From Nocardiopsis coralli (lineage in GTDB: Bacteria; Actinomycetota; Actinomycetes; Streptosporangiales; Streptosporangiaceae), in contig NZ_JADBGI010000008.1 of NCBI RefSeq assembly GCF_014892575.1, positions 156,626 through 220,625 on the forward strand: 64,000 bases of DNA. The letters run 5' to 3'. The stretch's first letter is position 1. Every line of letters begins with the position of its first letter. Shown piece after piece: positions 9,397-17,184 of the stretch. The position numbers and the translations under genes were made by a program. Below the pieces are notes generated by a model. The model was not told the DNA's origin and searched no databases. It was given only the letters and a program-made list of their open reading frames with translations.

Positions 9397-10125
9397 TCAC
9401 GACAGGGTCGGGTACTCCGCGTGTCCCGTGCCCTCCGTGCGCAGGATCGGGCCGTCGACGGGCTGGTCGTACACGTGCGCGCGCACCCAGGCGTGCATGG
9501 CGATGGCTGCCGCCGCGCCGGCGTTGATGGAGCGCGTCGACCCGAACTGGGCGATGGAGAGCACCGCCTCGCAGTCGCGGCGCGCCTCCTCCGACAGCCC
9601 AGGCCCCTCCTGCCCGAACACGAGCACGACCGACCGGGGCAGGGGGTGGCTCTCGAGCGGCACGGCGCCCGGAAGGTTGTCCACGCCCACGAGCGGGATC
9701 CCGCGTTCGTGCGCCCACTCGAGCAGGGCCGCGGTGTCGGGGTGGTGGTGCACGTGCTGGTAGCGGTCGGTGACCATCGCACCGCGCTTGTTCCAACGCC
9801 GGCGGCCGACGATGTGCACACCCGCGCAGTTGAACGCGTTCGCGGTGCGCACCACGGAACCGATGTTGAAGTCGTGCGACCAGTTCTCCACCGCGATGTG
9901 GAAGGGGTGGCGCACCGTGTCGAGGTCGGCCACGATCGCCTCGCGCCGCCAGTACCGGTACCGGTCGACGACGTTGCGGCGGTCGCCCTGTGCCAGGAGT
10001 TCTGGGTCGTAGTGCTCGCCCTCGGGCCAGGGGCCGACCCACGGGCCCACACCGACCTCACGGGCCTCGTCCTCACCGTTGGCCGTGGGGATCGGGTCGC
10101 TCCCGGGCGCGGGTCGTTCGTTCAT
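9397..10125 (-). CDS. SpoU/TrmH-family RNA 2'-O-ribose methyltransferase
   Basis: 242 aa from ATG 10125 (a GTG immediately before it at 10128 is also possible). The three SPOUT knot motifs are present: motif 1 FNIGSVVRTANAF, motif 2 VLVFGQEGPGLSEE, motif 3 SIAQFGSTRSINAGAAAAIA. These enzymes transfer a methyl group from S-adenosylmethionine to a ribose 2'-OH of tRNA or rRNA. The N-terminal ~75 residues (PWPEGEHYDPELLAQGDRRN) are the conserved actinobacterial extension of this subgroup. The exact RNA target cannot be told from sequence. Confidence 0.92.
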   Translation of the reverse strand: MNERPAPGSDPIPTANGEDEAREVGVGPWVGPWPEGEHYDPELLAQGDRRNVVDRYRYWRREAIVADLDTVRHPFHIAVENWSHDFNIGSVVRTANAFNCAGVHIVGRRRWNKRGAMVTDRYQHVHHHPDTAALLEWAHERGIPLVGVDNLPGAVPLESHPLPRSVVLVFGQEGPGLSEEARRDCEAVLSIAQFGSTRSINAGAAAAIAMHAWVRAHVYDQPVDGPILRTEGTGHAEYPTLS

Positions 10126-10146
10126 CACATCCAGCTTACGGACAGC

Positions 10147-10536
10147 TCAGAGCCGTACGTCACCGTCGATGTCCCGGGCCTGCACGACCCGGGCGCGGCC
10201 GGAGACGTCGCCGTGGATGGTGTTGGTGACCGACCCGCCGGTTCCGGGCTCCGCGGCGCGGCGGAGTTCGGCCATGAGGCGGGCGATCTCGGGGTCCTCC
10301 TGCTCGGCGCGGTGCAGGTGGACGGCGACCTTCTCCAGGGCGGCGGTGTCGTCGCTCTCCACACGCGCGTCGTCGAGCGCCTCCTGCGCCTCGGGGGTCC
10401 CGCGGAAGCGCGCGAAGACCCGCTTGCACAACTCCTTGAAGGAGGTGATCGTGTCGTCGGTCGCGGTCTCGCTGATCTTCTGGACGGCGCCGGTGGCGAG
10501 GGCGGTGACGATGGCGATGCCTGCCGGGTCGGACAC
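10147..10536 (-). CDS. Small helical protein with C-terminal amyloid-signalling-like motif
   Basis: 129 aa. Residues 1-95 are predicted helical, starting with a hydrophobic/small-residue stretch (GIAIVTALATGAVQKI) followed by amphipathic helices. The C-terminus from about residue 100 has the pattern N-x-I-x-G-x-V-x-G-...-VVQARDIDGDV. This resembles the RHIM-like class of bacterial amyloid signalling (BASS) motifs common in actinomycetes. Such motifs are usually attached to NLR-type receptors or to short helical (Bell-like) membrane-acting effector domains; the length and N-terminus here fit the effector form. No NLR partner is encoded nearby. Function is inference; the motif is directly visible. 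Confidence 0.6.
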   Translation of the reverse strand: MSDPAGIAIVTALATGAVQKISETATDDTITSFKELCKRVFARFRGTPEAQEALDDARVESDDTAALEKVAVHLHRAEQEDPEIARLMAELRRAAEPGTGGSVTNTIHGDVSGRARVVQARDIDGDVRL

Positions 10537-10572
10537 GGTCTCCTCCAGGGGGTCGGGGGTTCGGGTCGGGGG

Positions 10573-10971
10573 TCAGCCCACCCCAGTCTGCCCGGAAAGT
10601 GTGGCCCTGTGGCGCCTGCGGGAGATCAGGTGTGCGATCGCCCGCCACCCGAGGAGGGTCACGGCGAGGAACGTGGCGGTGACCACGACGAAGCTCGTCG
10701 GGGCCCCCTCACCCGTGAGCAGGCGCAACACCATGCCGCCCGCGACCGTGATCGCCCAGATGAACACACCCGATGGCCAGATCCGGACAGGGGTGCGCCA
10801 GGCGAGGGTGACGGCCCAGCCGAGGACCAGCCCGCCCAGGAACGGCCAGGCGGTGCCCGCGACCGCGGCGACGGCCGTCCCGGTCTCGTGGTCGATCTTG
10901 CCGACCACGACGAAGACGAGCACACACAGGAGATCGGCCGCGAAGGCGAGCGGCGCCGCATACGAACGCAT
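10573..10971 (-). CDS. DUF3054-family membrane protein
   Basis: 132 aa with four hydrophobic helices (approx. residues 8-22, 31-52, 66-86, 92-110) and a basic C-terminus (HLISRRRHR). Resembles the small actinobacterial DUF3054 integral membrane family of unknown function. It lies 36 bp upstream of the amyloid-motif protein gene in the same orientation, so the two may be co-transcribed. Confidence 0.75.
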   Translation of the reverse strand: MRSYAAPLAFAADLLCVLVFVVVGKIDHETGTAVAAVAGTAWPFLGGLVLGWAVTLAWRTPVRIWPSGVFIWAITVAGGMVLRLLTGEGAPTSFVVVTATFLAVTLLGWRAIAHLISRRRHRATLSGQTGVG

Positions 10972-11619
10972 ACGCCCAGGCTAGGACCCCTCCCGCGGAG
11001 CCCCGCCCCGGGGTCGGTGTGCTCTGCGAGCCGTTCCCGAAGGGAGGGGGCGGACCGCTCGTGCCCGGGGCCGTCCGGGCTCTCCGGCTGCGCCGGAGGG
11101 CGTACCGACCTGTCCGGAGCGGAACAAGGACGGCATGCGCTGCCGGTGGAGGTTCTGAGGGCTGGGGCCTGGGCCGGGTGCTGCTGGGCTCCACCCGGTC
11201 CGACGTGGACGACACGGCCTCACGGGAACCTTCGGCGAGTGGCTTCGACCTCGCCGCGGGGTCGGCGGGGCTCTGCCCGGCCCGACACAGGTGGCGGGCA
11301 TGGGGGACGCTTCCGGCGAGCGGGCTCGGGCCCGGCGGACCCGACGCGGTGGTACGGCCCTCCGGGCCGTGCCCGAGGGGGTACGGGATGCTCGGGCCGG
11401 TGGTGTGGCCGGGGTGGAGGGCAGCGTCCTTCCGGACCGGGCTGCTCCGGCGGGGCCGGTCGGCGCCTGACCGGCGGAGAGCGCCGACAGCATGCGCGGT
11501 CCTTGCCGATCTCCGGGGCGGGTGAGGTGAACCGATCGGGCCGCGGGTACATCCGAGTGTTCGGGCGTCCCACCCGGCGCTCCGACCATCCGGACCACCT
11601 GTGAGAGAACGGCAGCGGC
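10972..11619. other. 648-bp intergenic region in front of the kinase array
   Basis: No convincing gene. An open frame at 11019-11525 lacks a ribosome site, a recognisable domain and typical codon composition. Two short hairpins are visible (CTCCGGC-N3-GCCGGAG near 11080-11096 and ACGGCCC-N3-GGGCCGT near 11354-11370). The promoter of the kinase array presumably lies in the last ~100 bases, but no clear -35/-10 pair is evident. It is the longest gene-free stretch in the window. Confidence 0.6.
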
Positions 11620-13380
11620 ATGACCCCTCCTCCGCATCCCTCGGGAACCCCGCTCCCCGCCGACCCGCCCATGCCCCCGGGCCTGGCCGCGCCGGAACCC
11701 GGGGAGCCGCGGCGGATCGGTGCGTTCCGGGTGGCCGGGCGCCTGGGCGCGGGCGGCATGGGTGTGGTGTACGCGGCGTTGGACGACGCCGACCGGCGCG
11801 TGGCGGTCAAACGTGTGCACCCGCCCTTCGCCGGGGACGAGGAGTTCCGGGCCCGCTTCGCCCGCGAGGTCGCGATGGTGCGGCGGGTCCGGGCCGCGTG
11901 TGTCCCCGCTTTCGTGGGCGCCGACACCCGCGCCGACGTCCCGTGGCTGGCCACCGAGTACGTTCCGGGCCCGACGTTGCGCGAGCACGTGCGCGACCGG
12001 GGACCGCTGACGGGGCCCTCGCTGGTCGCGTTCGCGCTCGGGGTGGCCGAGGCCCTCTCGGCGATCCACGCGGTGGGTGTGGTGCACCGCGACCTGAAGC
12101 CGGGCAACGTGATCCTGTCGCCGGCCGGGCCGAAGGTGCTGGACTTCGGGATCGCCCGCGCCGTCGAGGAGACCGCGCTGACCCGAACGGGCGGGCTCGT
12201 GGGCACCCCGGGCTGGATCTCGCCCGAGCAGTACCGGGGGAGCCCGGCGAGCGACCGCTCCGACGTCTTCGCCTGGGCCGGGCTGGTGTGCTTCGCCGCC
12301 CTCGGACGCGGACCGTTCGGCAGCGGGAACACCGACACCCTGGTGGCCCGGGTCCTGGACGATCCGCCGGACCTGGGCGGCGTCCCCGGCCCGCTCGCGG
12401 TGCTCCTGGAACGCGCCCTGGCCAAGGACCCCGACGCACGCCCCGGCGCCGGCGAACTGCTGAGCGCGGCCTCCGAACTCCTGCCCGAAGGGGCCGGCGT
12501 CCGCACCGACGGCGGCGGTGTCGACGCCACGGCCGTGATGCACGGCGCCTGGTCGGCCCCCGACGCGGTCGACGACGGAACCGGGGCCTGGGCCGCCCAC
12601 GCCCCGCCCCGGCGACCGTGGGTCCGCCGCCACGGGAGAGCCCTGTCCATCGGCGCGGGCGCGACGGCGCTCGCCGTTCTGGTCGGCGGGGGCGCGTTCC
12701 TCACCCTGCAGGGCGGCAGCGGCGAGCCCGAACCGCTCCCGCAACCCGGTGAGAACGGGGGCGAGGCGGCCGACACCGCCGGGATCCCCGAGGACGTGCC
12801 CGAGGAGTACCACGGCCTCTACACCGACGGCACGGTCGAGGTCGCGGCCGACGGCGGGGGAGAGGACGACGGGGACGGCGCCACCGTGGTGCACTCCCTG
12901 GCCCCGGCCGACGGCGGAGGCGAGGGCCTGGACCAGGTCCGCATCACCTTCGACGAGGTCTCCTACGGCGAGTTCGGGATGGTCATCGTCGGGGCCACCG
13001 CCGAGTACCTGCCGGACTTCGGGGAGTTCACCCTGCACAGCGACGCGTTCGGCGCCCTGGCCACGATCGGGGACGGGGCCGAGGTGCAGCCCGAGTCCCC
13101 GGACAGCCCCGGCGCCCTGGCCCGGCTCGACCCGTCCACACCCTCCGAGACCTTCACCGTCGTGTTCCGCACCAACGGCGTCGACCCCTTCAGCGCCGTG
13201 CTGTACGCGCCGGAGGAGGTCCGGGACGGGGACGGGCAGTGGCCGGTCGACGCACCCGGCGCGTTCTGCCTGCCCGAGCCGGACGCCGCCGACCTGACGG
13301 TGTTCGAACCGCACGACGGGACCCTGACCGACGGGGTCCCGGCCGACAGTTGCGCCTACGACCCGCAGGGCGGTGCGTGA
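11620..13380 (+). CDS. Transmembrane Ser/Thr protein kinase, A-type ectodomain (kinase 1)
   Basis: 586 aa. Cytoplasmic Hanks-type kinase at residues ~35-290: glycine loop GAGGMG 43-48, ATP-binding Lys64, catalytic HRD 156-158 (HRDLKPGNVIL), DFG 175-177, GTPGW 195-199, then SPE in place of APE. A proline/Trp juxtamembrane segment (APPRRPWVRRHGR) precedes one membrane helix at ~342-364. The extracellular part (~220 residues, acidic, beta-rich) ends with two Cys (GAFC and ADSC) that could form a disulfide. First gene of the array. A 19-base leader beginning GTGAGAGAACGG precedes ATG 11620 and is conserved before kinases 3 and 5. The signal sensed and the substrates are unknown. Confidence 0.95.
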   Translation: MTPPPHPSGTPLPADPPMPPGLAAPEPGEPRRIGAFRVAGRLGAGGMGVVYAALDDADRRVAVKRVHPPFAGDEEFRARFAREVAMVRRVRAACVPAFVGADTRADVPWLATEYVPGPTLREHVRDRGPLTGPSLVAFALGVAEALSAIHAVGVVHRDLKPGNVILSPAGPKVLDFGIARAVEETALTRTGGLVGTPGWISPEQYRGSPASDRSDVFAWAGLVCFAALGRGPFGSGNTDTLVARVLDDPPDLGGVPGPLAVLLERALAKDPDARPGAGELLSAASELLPEGAGVRTDGGGVDATAVMHGAWSAPDAVDDGTGAWAAHAPPRRPWVRRHGRALSIGAGATALAVLVGGGAFLTLQGGSGEPEPLPQPGENGGEAADTAGIPEDVPEEYHGLYTDGTVEVAADGGGEDDGDGATVVHSLAPADGGGEGLDQVRITFDEVSYGEFGMVIVGATAEYLPDFGEFTLHSDAFGALATIGDGAEVQPESPDSPGALARLDPSTPSETFTVVFRTNGVDPFSAVLYAPEEVRDGDGQWPVDAPGAFCLPEPDAADLTVFEPHDGTLTDGVPADSCAYDPQGGA

Positions 13381-13483
13381 CCGACCCCCGCCGCCCCCGA
13401 CGGTCGGCCCCGCGGCGCTCCGCCCGCGAGTGACGCCCGACGCCCGCCCGACGACCCCCTCCACACACCGAAAGGCCCCAGCC

Positions 13484-15391
13484 ATGAGCTCCCACAACCC
13501 CCCGTTCGCCCGCGACCGCCTGCCCGACGGCGTCAAGGGCCCCGGCCCCGACGACCCCGACCGGATCGGCGCCTACGAGGTCGTCGGCCGCATCGGTGCC
13601 GGCGGTATGGGCGCGGTCTACGCCGGGCTCACCGCCGAGGGCGCCTGCGCCGCCGTCAAGGTCATCCATCCCCAGTACGCCACCGACCCCGAGTTCCGGT
13701 CCCGTTTCGCCCGTGAGGTCGACCTGGTCTCGCGCGTGCGCGCCACCTGCGCGCCCGGGTTCATGGGCGCGGACGTGCACGCGTCGACGCCGTGGCTGGC
13801 GACCGAGTACGTTCCGGGCCTGACCCTGCGCCAGTACGTGCGCACCCACGGCCCGCTCACCGGCGGGGTGCTGACCGCGCTGGCGGCCGGTCTGGCCGAG
13901 GCTCTCGTGGCGATCCACGCGGTGGGTGTGGTGCACCGCGACCTCAAGCCGGGCAACGTGATCCTGGCCCCGGACGGCCCCAAGGTGCTGGACTTCGGCA
14001 TCGCCCGCGCCGCCGAGGAGACCGCGCTCACCGCGACCGGCGGCCTCGTCGGGACCCCCGGCTGGGTGGCGCCCGAGCGCTACCTCGGCCAGGACGCCAC
14101 CGGGCGCTCCGACATGTTCGCCTGGGGCGGGCTCGTCGCCTTCGCCGCGACCGGGCGCGACCCCTTCGGCCGCGGGGCGGTTGACGCGGTCACCCACCGT
14201 GCCCGCCACGAGGAACCGGATCTGGACGGGGTGCCCGATGACCTCCTCCCGCTGGTCCGCCGGTCCTTGGCCAAGGAAGAGGCGGAGCGCCCGGCCGCGG
14301 AGCAGGCCCTCGCCGAGCTGACCGAGGGGTGGAACGCGACCCGCGTCCAGCCGGTCGTGGCCGAGCAGCCCACCGAGGTCGTGCCCGCCCTGCTGGCGAG
14401 TGAATGGCGGGGCATGTCCGCACCTGCCGCCCGCCGGGTCCGCCGCGGCCCGCACCCGCTCGTGTGGGCCGGCGCCGCGGTGGTGCTCGTCGCCGCCCTG
14501 GTCGCCGGGCTGCTCTACGTGCGCCCCGGACTTCTGCCCGGGGGCGGCGGGGACGAGCCCGAGCCCGGTCCCGGCGGGGACGGCGGGAACACGGCCGAGG
14601 ACGACACTCTCGCGGTCGAGTCCGACCCCGAGAACGGGGCAGCCGTCGTGTCGGAGGCGGTCGAGCTCATCGAGTCCGCCGACAGCGGCGAGGCGGTCCA
14701 CCAGTTCACGGGTGTGCCGCCGGCCAACTACCACACCACTTACCGCTTCACCTCCGACCCCGAACCGGTGCGCGAGACCGCTTCCCAACAGGGTCCGACC
14801 GACCACGAGCGGTTGGAGGTCGGCGAGGACCCCGACCCGGCGGACTTCCTGTACCGGGTGATCCCCCAGCACGACACCATCGCGGGCGACGCCCAGTGGT
14901 TCCGCGACCCGTCACGCGACGAGGGGTACCTGGGCGGCGACAACTTCTACAAGGACTTCGAGACCGTCGCGGAGGCCGACGACCTCACCTACGAGGGCGA
15001 ACAGGAGGTGACCAGCGGCGACGAGCCCGAGGTCGAGGGCATGGACATGGACCTGAGCGGCCGCAGCGGCCATTACTACACCGGCACCTTCACCGAAGGG
15101 CGGGCGATCGACGCCGAGGGTGCCGAGGTCGAGGAGGAGGTCGAGTTCGGCCTGTGGATCGACGACGAGGGGTACCCGCTGCGGTACGAGCGGATCATGG
15201 AGTCCGGCGGGCCCGACGAGGCGGTGCCGGAGCTCGACATCCCCGCCGACGCCATGGGTGAGCAGGTCTTCTTCGTGCAGTTCGGTGAGCCCGTGGAGAT
15301 CGAGGTGCCCGACGAGTCCGAGGTCGGTGAGCCCCCGGAGTCGGGGATCCCGGGCGGGGAGGGAGCGCCGGAGACCGAGGAGACGCCCTAG
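13484..15391 (+). CDS. Transmembrane Ser/Thr protein kinase, B-type ectodomain (kinase 2)
   Basis: 635 aa from ATG 13484 (GAAAGG ribosome site); the open frame extends further upstream without a better start. Kinase domain: glycine loop 38-43, Lys59, HRD 151-153, DFG 170-172, TPGWVAPE 191-198. The juxtamembrane motif TEVVPALLASEWRG (297-310) is shared by all B kinases. Membrane helix at ~327-347. The ectodomain (~260 residues) has the pattern DPEPVRET, YEGEQEV, GHYYTGT, LWIDDEGYPLRYE, FGEPVEIEVPDESE, resembling the LolA/LppX-type half-barrel of actinobacterial lipoproteins. The C-terminal tail is Glu/Pro-rich. It follows kinase 1 by 103 bp. Confidence 0.95.
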   Translation: MSSHNPPFARDRLPDGVKGPGPDDPDRIGAYEVVGRIGAGGMGAVYAGLTAEGACAAVKVIHPQYATDPEFRSRFAREVDLVSRVRATCAPGFMGADVHASTPWLATEYVPGLTLRQYVRTHGPLTGGVLTALAAGLAEALVAIHAVGVVHRDLKPGNVILAPDGPKVLDFGIARAAEETALTATGGLVGTPGWVAPERYLGQDATGRSDMFAWGGLVAFAATGRDPFGRGAVDAVTHRARHEEPDLDGVPDDLLPLVRRSLAKEEAERPAAEQALAELTEGWNATRVQPVVAEQPTEVVPALLASEWRGMSAPAARRVRRGPHPLVWAGAAVVLVAALVAGLLYVRPGLLPGGGGDEPEPGPGGDGGNTAEDDTLAVESDPENGAAVVSEAVELIESADSGEAVHQFTGVPPANYHTTYRFTSDPEPVRETASQQGPTDHERLEVGEDPDPADFLYRVIPQHDTIAGDAQWFRDPSRDEGYLGGDNFYKDFETVAEADDLTYEGEQEVTSGDEPEVEGMDMDLSGRSGHYYTGTFTEGRAIDAEGAEVEEEVEFGLWIDDEGYPLRYERIMESGGPDEAVPELDIPADAMGEQVFFVQFGEPVEIEVPDESEVGEPPESGIPGGEGAPETEETP

Positions 15392-15460
15392 AACCGAACG
15401 CCGCACCCACGCGTCCGACAGGACGGACCCCCTGCCCCCGAGTGACCGATCGGTTCCGGA

Positions 15461-17164
15461 ATGATCCCCCGACCGTCCCCCACGGACACCGACCCTGCGC
15501 CCCCGCCCCTGCCGCCCGGGGTGGAGCCGCTCACCGCGCGCGACCCGCGCCGGGTGGGGCCGTTCCGCCTGGTGGGGCGCCTGGGTTCGGGAGGGATGGG
15601 TGTGGTGTACGCGGCGCTGGACGACGCCGACCGGCGTGTGGCGGTCAAGTGCGCCCACCGCGCGTACGCCCGCGACCCCGAGTTCCGGGCCCGCTTCGCA
15701 CGCGAGGCCGCCGTGGTGCGGCGGGTGCGGTCGGCGGCGGTGCCCGCGTTCGTGGGTGCCGACGCGCGGGCCCAGGTCCCGTGGCTGGCGACCGAGTACG
15801 TGCCCGGACCGACCGTTGCCGCCGCGGTCCGTGACCGCGGCCCGCTCGACGAGGCGGACGTGGCCGGTCTCGCGCTCGGGGCCGCCGAGGCGCTCGTGGC
15901 GATCCATGCGGCGGACGTGGTCCACCGCGACCTGAAGCCCGGCAACGTGGTCCTGGCTCCGGACGGCCCCCGCGTGCTCGACCTGGGGATCGCCAAAGCC
16001 CTCGCGGACAGCGGGCTCACACGTACCGGCGGCCTGGTCGGCACCCCCGGCTGGATCGCCCCCGAACAGCTGCGCGGCACCCCCGCCACCGGCCGCTCCG
16101 ACGTCTTCACCTGGGCCAACCTGGTGGTGTACGCCGCCACGGGCTCCGGAGCCTTCGGGACCGGCGACACCGGGACCCTGGCACGGCGGGTGCTCCACGA
16201 ACCCCCGGACCTGGACGGGGTGCCCGGCCCCCTGCGACCGCACCTGGAACGCGCCCTGGCCAAGGACCCCGAGCAGCGCCCCACGTCCGCGGAGCTCCGG
16301 GACGCCCTCACCGCGGCGGTCGCCGATGAGCTCCCCACCTCCGCCGGACACGGTGCCACCCGGGTGCTCAACGCCCCGGGGCAGCTGGACGGGAACGGCG
16401 ACGACCTGGACCGCTGGACCGCAAACACCGTGCCTCCGCGTCCGTGGCCGGTCCGGCACCGGCGGGGCCTGACCGTTGCCGCAGCGGCCACCGCGTTGGT
16501 GCTGGTGGCCGGGGGAGGGGCCCTGCTGTGGGACACCCGTGCGGGGACGGAGGCCGAGGGGCCCGCGGGCGACGGCGAGGGTGCCGCAGGGGCGGGCGAG
16601 GCCGCGGATGACGGCGCCGCCACCTCCGACGACACCGTGGTGACCGTGGAGAACGACCCGGACGACCCCGCCTCGGTGATCCGGTACATCGAGGACGCCG
16701 ACGGCGATCGGCAGCCCCAGCTGCGGTTGAGCTACGCGGCCATCGAGACCGACAGGCTCGACCTCGAGGTCACCGCCGAGTACCTCATGGAGACCGGAGA
16801 GGCGACGGTGCGCAGCAGCGACTTCGGCATGGTCGCCGTCATCACCCCGGAGGACCGCAGCATCGTCCCGGACCCGCCCAACAGCTCCGGGAGCCAGGTG
16901 GTGCTCTCCCCGGAGGAACCGACCGGCCAGGTCCGTGTCGCCTTCTTCACCAGCCACGGCAGCGCGCTCGTGCACCACCTGCCGCCCGAGACGGCGTCGG
17001 AGGAGAGCCGGGAGATCCCCATCGACCGTCCGGGCGGGGTCTGTTTCATCCGGGACGACTCCGACGACCCCTTCGGCCCGGCCGATGTCGCCCCGCACGA
17101 CACCACTCTCGCGGAGGACTCGCCGCAGGACAGCTGCGTGTTCGAGGACCGCGTGGTTCAGTGA
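15461..17164 (+). CDS. Transmembrane Ser/Thr protein kinase, A-type ectodomain (kinase 3, DLG variant)
   Basis: 567 aa. Kinase domain very close to kinases 1 and 5, including the shared stretch GMGVVYAALDDADRRVAVK; glycine loop GSGGMG, Lys63, HRD 155-157. The metal-binding DFG is DLG (174-176: VLDLGIAKAL), a change tolerated in some active kinases. GTPGWIAPE is intact. Juxtamembrane WTANTVPPRPWPVRHRRG, membrane helix ~337-357. The A ectodomain has the two C-terminal Cys (GGVC, QDSC) seen in kinase 1. ATG 15461 is preferred: the upstream GTG at 15442, which aligns with kinase 5's in-frame GTG, is out of frame here by one base. Its stop lies within the leader of kinase 4. Confidence 0.94.
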   Translation: MIPRPSPTDTDPAPPPLPPGVEPLTARDPRRVGPFRLVGRLGSGGMGVVYAALDDADRRVAVKCAHRAYARDPEFRARFAREAAVVRRVRSAAVPAFVGADARAQVPWLATEYVPGPTVAAAVRDRGPLDEADVAGLALGAAEALVAIHAADVVHRDLKPGNVVLAPDGPRVLDLGIAKALADSGLTRTGGLVGTPGWIAPEQLRGTPATGRSDVFTWANLVVYAATGSGAFGTGDTGTLARRVLHEPPDLDGVPGPLRPHLERALAKDPEQRPTSAELRDALTAAVADELPTSAGHGATRVLNAPGQLDGNGDDLDRWTANTVPPRPWPVRHRRGLTVAAAATALVLVAGGGALLWDTRAGTEAEGPAGDGEGAAGAGEAADDGAATSDDTVVTVENDPDDPASVIRYIEDADGDRQPQLRLSYAAIETDRLDLEVTAEYLMETGEATVRSSDFGMVAVITPEDRSIVPDPPNSSGSQVVLSPEEPTGQVRVAFFTSHGSALVHHLPPETASEESREIPIDRPGGVCFIRDDSDDPFGPADVAPHDTTLAEDSPQDSCVFEDRVVQ

Positions 17165-17184
17165 CCCCCGACCAGGAAGAGACC

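Noticed and set aside
9397..10971. NLR/STAND receptor partner for the amyloid-motif protein
   Set aside because: Neighbours are a SpoU methylase and a DUF3054 membrane protein; no NACHT or NB-ARC motifs in the window.
11019..11525. 168-codon open frame upstream of the kinase array
   Set aside because: No ribosome site, mixed third positions, no recognisable motif; kept only as part of an intergenic region.
15461..17164. Kinase 3 considered as a pseudokinase because of DLG
   Set aside because: Glycine loop, ATP-binding Lys, HRD Asp and activation-segment motifs are all intact; DLG occurs in active kinases.
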